Shown here piece by piece: positions 21,180 to 30,150 of a stretch of DNA of 30,150 nt. The position numbers and the translations under genes were made by a program. How positions within the stretch are numbered: the stretch's first letter is position 1; every line of letters starts with the position of its first letter. Source of the DNA: Apostichopus californicus (lineage: Eukaryota; Echinodermata; Holothuroidea; Aspidochirotida; Stichopodidae); NCBI GenBank assembly GCA_020650975.1, contig JAIPMN010050146.1:1667-31816 (forward strand), read 5' to 3'. The notes under the pieces were generated by a model. That model made no database searches, was not told where the DNA came from, and worked only from the letters and a program-made list of their open reading frames with translations.

Positions 21180-22690
21180 CAAGGACGAGACAGAAGTTTA
21201 GTTTAGAGTTTATAGTTTAGAGAACGAGAGACGTGGGGAAAGGATAGGGAAAGAAGTTGGCATAAAAGTTAATACTGGAGGTTATACCTTTTTTATGTTT
21301 GTGAGTCAGCCGGTTATTGAGTTAGTGAAGCAGTAAGGTTGCAAACCGGCAGAATCCGTGACTAATTGGGTAAATGAAGGTCGTGAATGAAGGCGGTGGA
21401 GGTCAACTTAGAGATGAGTACGGCTTTGAGGGAGGTGTTTTGCATAATTTGAATGTTTTTCTTTAGTGTGTGCAGAGAAGTTGATGGTTGCTGTGAACCT
21501 TTCTCCCAGAGTGGACGGATACATTGTTTAAAGATTAGTAAATTAGTTTAGGGACTGCTGCCTTTCCCTTAAAGAGCATTTGGCGGAGAAGAGAGATGTG
21601 GCGAAAGACTCTAGCTTTGACAGTGTTGAAGTGGTCCGTCCAGTCCAGGAAGGGGAAGAGTTCAAGAAAAGAGCAGATGAGGGAGGGGTGAGCAGATGAT
21701 CATGCAGATGGACGTTGGGGAAACTGAATGTTTTGAGTGCGGCACGACTATGGCAGTAAGGGTGGATGAGGTAGGTGGTTTTAGCAGGGTTTAGTTTGAT
21801 GAGCCATTGGTTTAATAGTTTGTTCGTGTGTCCAGGTTGCTGTAGAGATGTTTCGTGCCGATGGTGGACTTACAGCTACCTATACAGATGACCACTTTGT
21901 CTGCAAACTTTGAGAGGCGGATATGAGAAGGTGGATGAGAGATGTCGTTAACGTGATTATGACAGGGGGGTGGGGGCGATAGCCATTAACCTCAGTAAAA
22001 CTGAGCGGTTAGGGAGGAGGTTAGGGAAACGGTGGATGAGAGCAGGAGGGAGGTGAGAATGGCGGAGCTTGGAGCGAAAGCCGGTGTGCAAGACTGAGTC
22101 GAAGGTTCTTCAAATGTCCAGGAAGAGGTAGTAGTGTTTGTTTTTCTTTGAAAGCCCTCGTACACAGCATGGATGTAGTAAAGTAGTCTGTGGTAGATCG
22201 ATGTGCAAAGACTGCGGCTTGGAGAGGGGAGAAGTTAGAAGGGATAGATATGGTTTTTAATAACACGCTCCAAGGTTTTCACAAGCCTGGGGAGAAGAGG
22301 GATGGGTCGATAGTTAAGTAGGTTGGCATGTGATTGTTTTGGTTTGCGGATCATACATAGTTTGTCTTTCTGCCAGGCGTCGGGGAAGTAACCAAGGCGA
22401 AGGCAGGCAGTGATAATGTTAGTCAGCATGGATATGGTGGATGGGGGGGGGGGGGCAGGAGCATGTTTGTGGGATAGGTAAGTGATTTCGTCAATTCCAG
22501 ATGATGAATGTTAAGTGCTCTTGAGTGCCTTGGTGATTTCACCAGGGTTGATGACTTCTTTAAGATCGGTAGGGTGGAAGAGGGGTAAAAGTGGGTAAAA
22601 TGGGGAAGAGGGTGGAAGAGCCGACATTTATTGTTGATGAGATTGGTCAAACTCGTCGAAACTGAGACCACAGAGGTTTGAGACCAGGTG
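21180..22690 (-). mobile_element. decayed LINE (non-LTR retrotransposon) reverse transcriptase remnant
   Basis: Reading along the minus strand, fragments of a reverse transcriptase appear in order but in shifting frames. EVINPGEITKALKS and SSGIDEIT lie at about 22490-22560. The longest intact piece (22429-22235) has the fingers motif LGYFPDAWQKDKLCMIRKP and NYRPIPLLPRLVKTLERVI. Next comes AVFAHRSTTDYF, then motif A as FLDI-stop-RTFDSVLH near 22110, and FADK in place of the catalytic FADD near 21910. A C-terminal stretch, ARVFRHISLLRQMLFKG, lies near 21600. Several stops and frameshifts, one at the poly-C run at 22442-22454, make it inactive. The pattern suits the Jockey/CR1 group; the exact clade and both ends are uncertain. 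No endonuclease domain was recognised. Confidence 0.75.
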
Positions 22691-24162
22691 TTGTTGGTCT
22701 CGGAGACCTACAAGACTGCTCCCACCTTCTCTTTGTCTTGCCCATCCCCCATTCCATCATATTTATCGGGGGGGGGGGGGCAACTGCTGTAAATCGTACT
22801 TGCTTCCAAGTTGTTTCAAGTACTCTTAAATATAATCTTGACGGAAAAAGCTCTGTGGCTCCTGATATCAAACACAAACAAAGTAACATCTATGATTTTT
22901 TAGTAAACTGTTGTGCTGCATTACTTAAGGCACCTGCTTGCACATATCTTTTTTGAAAAAGTCTACTATTAAAAGAAAGAAAGAAACATTAAGTTGTATT
23001 ATGTATTACAATATATTTTATTTTATATATGCTCGGTCAACGTTTGAACTCTTCTTATCAGATGAATTGGAAAGTACCACCAGGTAGTCATCTTAAAATG
23101 CTGTATATGTGCTTAAATGTGCTCATTGAGTTTCTTTGACAGCTTAGGAGAATCTGTGCAAAGATGTTTGAGCTAGCCATAGGTTAAACATTTTTTGCTC
23201 TTCTTGGAATGACTTTATTATGCAAATTGATAGTAAAAAAACAGTGTTTTTGCACTCTTTACATTGGAGGGCAATTATTTGACATATCTACGCAACCACG
23301 AATGTGGGAGAAACAATTATTGGTTACAATTTTTCATTGGTGGCTTCACAATCAACATTTTTCGTCCAATTGAGATTCTTCTGCTTAATTTAGTTGGTCA
23401 CATTAGGAGGCAAACCATCTTTTGTACTTGAAAAAAATCTAACCTACTTTGACTCGGCCAGAGATCGAACCTTCACTAATAAGAATTCCTTTGTCATCAA
23501 GTTAATAACATCACCAATGTATGTTTTGGTCCAGCCATGCTGTTTTGTAATAGACCGAGATGCTCCTATATAACATATTTGTTTACTGTATTATTTCTCA
23601 GTGAAATCTAATAGGCTATATCATAAGTATAAACATTCTAACTGACACTCTAGCATAGCTTCTTCCGGTTCTTCTAATCGAAAAATCACCTAAATATTGT
23701 TCAAATAAATACAGGCAACGTGACTTGATAACACAACATATCCTATTTTCAGTTGAGCTTGACAACATAGAACAATGTGCTTTTAAGTGCGTTAAAACGG
23801 AACAAATAAACAACTAAACACATCCAACCAAAATCATTCTGCATTAGATTAGACAGAATCGGAACTCATGATAGGCCTATAGGCAACAGTTAACCCTATC
23901 TACGTCTCAGTAAAAACCAAAATCAAGGAACAGAAACACGTTGACGTTAAGCACAGTGAGTATATATTATAGCGTAAGCCTAGGCCTAGAAAACGTTTGC
24001 ATTATAATCATATAAAAATATGTATGATCATAGGCCCTATCCTACTGTAGGCCTTCATCTACTTTATACACTGTACTAGACCTTGGCCTACTAACGTAAA
24101 ATTAGCCCTACTAGGCCTAAACTAGTAGTAGGGTAGTATTATTTCGTTAAATTTGCTTACAC
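22691..24162. other. no gene supported
   Basis: The left part may still belong to the 5' side of the LINE remnant, and a poly-G run lies at 22768-22780. The rest is unique AT-rich DNA that becomes dense in AGGCCTA motifs near 23870-24120. Confidence 0.45.
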
Positions 24163-24196
24163 CTTGCTTTTCGAATTTGGCTGCCAATGTCGACAT
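24163..24196 (-). CDS. possible first coding exon of an unidentified gene
   Basis: On the minus strand an ATG at 24196-24194 with G at -3 opens MSTLAAKFEKQ and runs into a donor-like site, CAAG/GTGTAAGC; the alternative cut is CAAGGT/GTAAGC at 24160. The upstream 100 bp contain several CpG dinucleotides, as at a start region. No second exon was found on the left, where the decayed LINE lies. The peptide is too short to assign, and the signal could be chance. Confidence 0.25.
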
Positions 24197-24360
24197 CCCA
24201 AGCGCCTACAGTAATAATGAAACCGTACATCATGCACACTATAAGTAAAACGAAAACCTCACGCGAACGAGTGTACAGACTACGTAATGTTAACACTAGT
24301 TACGTGCTCGTCTAGTAAAGGAAATAATGTTGTCTGGTGTAAATATTGAATAGCCCCATC

Positions 24361-24660
24361 GGATGGGAAAAGTCCTTATTTACAGTAGCATCCATCACCA
24401 CATAAGGACTTGTGGAGCAGAAGTTCTAATTTGGCGATAGATAAGCCACATCAAGACTTATGAATAAAAAGATCAGTATAGTACAGTTTCGGCGGTCATA
24501 ATGTGACAGTGTAATGATCGCATGATAAATATTATGTTGTTTGTCAGTATGTGGCGGTGCTAATAGCGCCACATAAGGTCTTGTTTTTGTTATAATGTGG
24601 CAGCAATTTGTATTCACATAATGACTTAGATCCACATTATTTGTCCCTTTTGGCGTTACA
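24361..24660. repeat. cluster of CCACATAAGGACTT-like repeats
   Basis: Related phrases appear at 24398 (ACCACATAAGGACTTGTGG), 24445 (GCCACATCAAGACTTATG), 24568 (GCCACATAAGGTCTTGTT) and 24618 (TTCACATAATGACTTAG). Inverted forms are ATAATGTGACAG at about 24498 and ATAATGTGGCAG at about 24592. Two hairpins are perfect: AAGTCCTTAT 24370-24379 with 24402-24411, and TATGTGGCG 24548-24556 with 24567-24575. Confidence 0.65.
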
Positions 24661-25125
24661 TACAGTTGGTGATATGATATCATTTTAATGCATTATGTGG
24701 TCAAACATTGTTTTGAAAAGATTATCGTATTTTATGAGTATCGACACACGAATTGTATTGCCCGCAAAGAAAACCTCGTGTTGTCTTCGCTTTTCATACA
24801 AATTCCGTGCGCAGACATTAGGAGCGCCTGTGCTCAAAAGCCACTAAGTTCACAAATGGTATCGATATATAAAGTTTTTCAGTTTGATATATTTGATGAA
24901 TTTGATAACAACATTCGCTTAATATCCTAATATACAAAACTGGCGCAACAATAGGAACAATAAAGGTTTAAGTTAAAGTAATCCATACATAAAATGTGTT
25001 TACTGCTCATATTACTCCAAGTACAAATGCTCACTACGGTTTATTTTAGGCCTAACTTGCACACCAATCATAAAGTCATATACAACTATGCTAGGCCTAT
25101 ACCTGTACCACGATATATAGTAAAT

Positions 25126-26305
25126 CGGGGTAAAAAAAAAACCACAGGGTAGTTGGGGTAAAAAAAAAACCACCCCCACTACAAGTCGTGAGAAATTGAA
25201 ACACATTTTTGTATGGTGTATGTGAAAACCATGGTGCCCAAGTCAATTCTGACATACTTTATTGATTGTTACTATTCTTTTCCATCGGCGTACCGATACT
25301 TTTAGCGCCAATTTTTCCCATACTCTAAAAATAGCAAATATTTAGGTTCTGAACACTGTCCTTTAACTTTATCCGGCAAAAAGTATTAGAACTGATATAG
25401 AGGTTTTTGTTTCTTGGTTATGATAACAAGAGGTGTACCTACATGAATCAGTAATGTAATTACCCGCACGATCTGCCAGTTTTCTCGAAAGACGTGGATT
25501 TTTTTTACCCCAGGGTTTAGTGTCCATTTGGGGTAAAAAAAGACCAGTCCTATTTTCCTCCCAAAATGGTTTATATTTATCACAGAATGTTAGAACTGCT
25601 ATATGATTGACACAGGTAGTACATCTATGCTCCTCTAATTTCTACCAATATAATAATTTACATTTTTATAACTAACTGTTGCCTGTTCTTAACCTAAGTT
25701 ATTGCTATGTTAGCCTAGTGTTATAGCCTAACACAATATATGTCTGCTGTATATGGTTATCTTGTTATTTTTAGAGTCCTAAATTATTCTCTACCCTAAG
25801 TCCCAATCCCACAGCTGGATGTGATACTAATATATAGAATAAAACTCATAAAACATGGTCAATAATGTTTTAGTAGGTATTAAACAGTCTTGATAGAATC
25901 TTGCTTAGTCTCGGAAGGTGGGGTTTGTTTCCCGGAGTTAATCGTTTGGCAATAGGTTAATTCATGCAGAACTTGATTGAAAATGCCCAAATAAAGCTTT
26001 TCTAAAGTGTGCTGACAATATTTCTGGTGGTTTTGCACATTTTCTTTGGTAGTATGTTGTTTAACAGTGTGGACTTTTTTTACCCCAGCAGGGTTTTTTT
26101 TAACCCCAAAAATGACTAATAGCCAGGGTAAAAAAAAAACACCCCTTTTCTGGAATTTCTCCTTTACTCATTGTGATTGAAATTTTTATGATGGCTATTT
26201 AGGAAGGTATTCCCACTTGTCAACTGACAATGCTAAAATATCTACCTGAGCATCTACCTAACGAGTTTTATGTTAAACTTTAAGGAAACGTTTTTTTTTA
26301 CCCCG
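25126..26305. repeat. possible element with 15-bp terminal inverted repeats
   Basis: CGGGGTAAAAAAAAA at 25126-25140 is matched exactly in reverse complement at 26291-26305. Inside are more copies of the same phrase: forward at 25155, a 13-bp inverted pair at 25500-25512 and 25529-25541, and a group at 26075-26146. I saw no target-site duplication at the outer ends and no coding sequence inside, so this may be a cluster of small elements and not one transposon. Confidence 0.5.
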
Positions 26306-29180
26306 TCTTACTATAGTTAGACAGTATAGACAGCCAGTTAGCGAATTATTGCATTATCTGAGGTTTACATTAATTAGAGAAAGTATACACCGGTATGATA
26401 CCAAGGTGAAGTTGCAAGCTAGTCTTGCTACTGCTAAAACTAGAACTCAAGTTACCCGGAATTCCCCTAATTTGTCTAGTAAGCACTAACGTTATGCTAG
26501 GGGCATACCAATTATGTACTAGTTGCTACTGCATGGCATTGTAAGTTTGAAGATTTTACTTTCAAGTTAAAAAAATAACATTATAGTCTTATCATAATGT
26601 GTGTACCCTTACATATAACTTTTTGAAAACAGGAACCACTATCCCACTGGTACAGATAAAACATTACGATAATATGCAAACTTGATTCAGCTAGCCATGG
26701 TTGTTACAGAGTGTTGGATTAATAAGGTTTACTTTGTTTTATATCTGATTGGATGGGTACACTTATTAAGTACAAGTGCAGGAGCAAGCAAGAGATGAGG
26801 GTCCTGGGAGTGAATCCCTCGAAAATGTAACACTTTCAGATACTAGGTGTTTTGTCATAGACATTTTCAAGGACAAAAAATCCTTTTTGCATTCAGCATT
26901 TTTTTTTTTTTTGGGGGGGGGAGGGTGTGGTGGAGTATTTGAAATTACTTCTCCCTCATAGCTCCTGCCTTTGGTGCTATGGCATACCTAACAAGTGCAA
27001 GTTTTCTTTGATATACTATACTTATTCCGGTTGCAATGATAACATGCGATATTAACATGGAAAAGCAAAATATTTTACACTCTTAGTTGAAAATGCCATC
27101 TCAATAATATTCCTAACTCTAGATATGTTTCTTTGAATGTAACACTTACTACACAAATTGAAGGATCACATGTAGAGGGCTAAATGTGTTATCATGTCAG
27201 CATATTATCTTCAAAGTTTGTTGATTTACACTTAACATGTCACGATGTGTGATATATTTGTAATGTTTTTATATGATTTTTTGAACTTAGCATTTCATCA
27301 CTATGCAACAGTTTGTAAAAAAATTATTGGAGACAAATGATATGTACAGTTTACAGGGGAAAAAATGACATTTCTAATGCAACAATGATATTACTAATCT
27401 TGCTGTTGAAATATGTCAGCATAAAATATCACCAAATATTGAAAATGTGTACCTCCAATAACCACAATGCTATGAGGATGTGGTTTTTTTAACCTAAAGA
27501 TGCAAACAATCTACAGCAATTGTGTTTGACAATATACTTTAGCCTCCGGAATATATGAATAGTACTAAATAAATGGTGCAGATCTCTCTCAAGGGAAACC
27601 AATGCCAAGCCTTTGTGCAAAATCATACCTATGAGTATATTATTCGAGCACAAATGGCTGCAATAACCTTTAAGCTAAGGAAAGCAGTTTTTGCATCTCC
27701 ATTAGCCATAAAACCGCTCAATATTGTTCTCCACCGAAGATGAAACTTCTCAAGTTGGTGTGCATATTAACAAGTGACATCATGAATTTTCAGCAGAACC
27801 TGTTAACTATCATCCCTAATTTCTGTTCTAATTTTTACGGTTGTACAACAGACTGTATAAAAAGCATGTTATTAACCACTACTTTCTCTTTTCTATTCGT
27901 AAATACCCATTAAGTTACGTTACATACAGCCTCAGCCTATAGGCTACAATAGTAGTTTCGACAAACACTTCCTTATCCCGCAACGGTGTCTCTAGTGCGC
28001 AATCACGGAAGTCGGGTGAACGGACAACCCACTAAAGCAGATGTATAAGAACGGGTATGAAAATACAGTGTTATATCACGCACATATTCATATACATACG
28101 TTATTTGCTTCACGATAATGTACAAAGCTTATGCGTTAAGGATTTTAGGCTCATGCATAATGATTTTGATAAGAACCATTACCAAGTGGAATTCAACTTC
28201 ATTCTACATTCTCATTGTAATGGACTTTACTTCCACAGATTATGTTCTGTTTAAGAATATATATAATTTATTTATTTTCAAGACAATATTAAAGTGTCCA
28301 TAACCACTATAAATTCGACGTCGTATCTTCATTATTTGCTCCATCTCGGCAGAAAAAAATACAAGATAGTCCCTACTCCCTTCTCTGCCACTCTCCTTGA
28401 AATGGGTCAAACTTAAGACTGGCAAAAGGGAACCTACTTGATAAACACAGTTTTCAACACCACCATAAGGTAACGATAAATAAATATTTTAAACAAAATG
28501 ACACCCATTCAAAATTGGAATTGCAAGTAGCTACGTTTTGTCCCAAATATTCCTATAGGCCTACATATGGTAGTTACGAATTGTGAAAAAAAAATGTGTC
28601 TGAGTTAATGGACAAGCCGTAATGTTAACAACTCTATCGCAATATTATTAATCTAACATAAAACCAAATAAGTTGTTGCCTAATAAACTGTCCTGTAACA
28701 ATAGAGAGATAAATAAAATACTACTATAACTAGTACTTATAACTAATATATAACTTATATTTAATTATATGACCATGTAAGCAGACATAGTGTGCACAAC
28801 GTTGCGCTAATTGGATTCAGCTGATATTTAAGTATGACTGGGCCTATACATGAAGTCATAAGTAACTTAGTTTGTACGTACACTTCAATTCGCCTGATCC
28901 AATCTTTTCATGAAACAAAGTAAAAAAACGGTTCCGTGGTATATAAAAATCAGTATGGCTTTCAGCACACTGCTTTATAGTTGAAGTCATGCTACATTGT
29001 CTATGTCATAATGCAGCATATGGTTTAGTGAAGAGTGCAAACCCGGAACAAATGTTGTCCTTAAACAGCTATAGAACACTCACGCGATATATCTCTAACG
29101 TACACAACATCATCATAATGTGAGTTCAATACTGTCTAACATACACTGCCTGTTGAACTGGCGGAAGGATGCAATAAAGG
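26306..29180. other. no gene supported
   Basis: The DNA is AT-rich, with a poly-T/poly-G run at 26901-26920. A CpG-richer patch near 27960-28045 could be a start region but opens no convincing exon. Confidence 0.4.
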
Positions 29181-29549
29181 TTAATCCAAACATGTTTTTA
29201 TATATTTATTAGATATACTCCTCGCACGGTCATTTCCTTTGCCGGAAAAATCCAAACAATTTATAAACTGATTGAAGTCGGTTTCATTTTCGATATTACA
29301 CGTTGTAAGTTTAACAATGTGTTTGTAAAATGTCACTTCAATTGAATTTACTATTAGAGTACTATGTATGGAATCATAGCCAACCATCTTAAGTATGAAA
29401 TATAAAATGTCTTTAGCTGTTGAATTGACACAAAAATTGTCTTCTATATTTATGTGAAATACCAATGCGAAAACATTCACATTAAAATACTCCATAGATG
29501 TGTGTCTAATTTTGCGTATGATATACCCATCCGCTTTACTCCTTTTCAT
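29181..29549 (-). CDS. unassigned 122-residue reading frame, possible exon
   Basis: This minus-strand frame has balanced composition and no low-complexity run. One stretch, KHIVKLTTCNIENETDFNQF, has the spacing of a degenerate leucine-rich repeat (L-x-x-C-x-I then F-x-x-F). Such units occur at the C terminus of NLRs, so this might be the 3' exon of a neighbouring minus-strand NLR lying to the right of the window. Against that, the match is weak, no clear acceptor was chosen, and an AATAAA at 29210-29205 falls inside the frame. I do not recognise the protein. Confidence 0.3.
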   Translation of the reverse strand: MKRSKADGYIIRKIRHTSMEYFNVNVFALVFHINIEDNFCVNSTAKDILYFILKMVGYDSIHSTLIVNSIEVTFYKHIVKLTTCNIENETDFNQFINCLDFSGKGNDRARSISNKYIKTCLD

Positions 29550-30150
29550 TCCCGTATACCTTTATCATTGATCCCTACATACTGTAGGTATGTATGCTCA
29601 CATAACTCAATGGAAGTGTCATTGAGCCACACGTCTTGTTCTAAGAAGATCATGATAGGCCTATCTGTGATAAAGATGAGACTCTGTTCCCTGTGTGATC
29701 TCTGGCAGGCTCATTATTTGCCCTGTTTGATCTAGGGCAACTTGAGAATTCCATGGGAGACAGGTCTTAGTCGCCAACTGCCCCTGCCACCCCCTCCCTC
29801 TCCCCCTTCGTGGTTCCATTACAAGGAATCCAGTATTTCATTTACCAGTCTGTGTATTATTATCCCTTTAAGTGTTAACAGTAACGTACGTTAGTGCTTG
29901 TCTGTGTAATATCTGGTGTAAGAAATTAAAGATGTGAGGAGAATTTGGGTCTGCTACCTTGAGAAAAATTACCAAGATTTCTCTTATTTTGAAAATTGTT
30001 TACAACATCTAAGTTTGAATGCATTTCTATCATTCATCAATACACTCTAAACTGTCAATCATCTATAATAGAGAGCCAAAAGGATAAAGAAATTGAATAT
30101 ATTAATTTCTAAACAGGTAAATGTCCATCATTTAATTTTGCACTAGACTC
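29550..30150. other. no supported feature at the right edge
   Basis: A C-rich stretch lies at 29777-29806; otherwise this is unique AT-rich sequence. Confidence 0.4.

Overview
The window reads as nuclear DNA of an invertebrate deuterostome. It is AT-rich, its coding sequence is split by GT-AG introns, and it is full of degenerate repeats. The octamer TAGGCCTA and its close variants recur, which I associate with echinoderm and other ambulacrarian genomes. The one clear gene is a NACHT-type NLR with a death-fold N terminus, a family greatly expanded in such animals. A sea cucumber or sea urchin is my best guess, but the species cannot be fixed from sequence alone.

Main gene (minus strand, 18704 down to about 9636). 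Four coding exons join in frame: exon 1 at 18637-18697, a DED-like death-fold exon at 17200-17481, the NACHT exon at 14093-15271, and a helical-domain exon at 9681-9997. All three junctions are phase 1 and all six splice edges fit GT/AG. The 1839 nt make exactly 613 codons. If the last exon is not spliced at 9680, the frame stops at 9636 and gives 627 residues. No LRR exon was recognised downstream. Intron 1 holds a decayed, gap-free partial copy of the death-fold exon at 18095-18185, together with its acceptor.

Left part (1-9635). It holds no confident gene. In order it carries a ~106-bp tandem repeat (323-880), a 35-nt palindrome (1279-1313), a ~143-bp tandem repeat containing DR1-type AGGTCA pairs (1477-1905), a hairpin family (2441-2473 and 5084-5247), and a complete non-autonomous hAT-type transposon with 9-bp TIRs and an 8-bp target duplication (5379-6495).

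Gene introns. Intron 3 (9998-14092) has a ~78-bp repeat array, an inverted pair of octamer motifs, and two copies of a ~250-bp-spaced repeat with more AGGTCA/TGACCT pairs. Intron 2 (15272-17199) has an inverted copy of the 1.5-kb repeat family.

Right part (18705-30150). A 20-nt minisatellite with a 216-bp higher-order period (20363-20790) is followed by a decayed LINE reverse transcriptase on the minus strand (about 21180-22690). Next come a weak candidate first exon (24163-24196), a cluster of CCACATAAGG-like repeats (24361-24660), and a possible TIR element bounded by GGGGTAAAAAAAAA (25126-26305). An unassigned 122-residue minus-strand reading frame lies at 29181-29549. Long poly-G runs recur throughout. 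All comparisons were made by eye; no database search was run.
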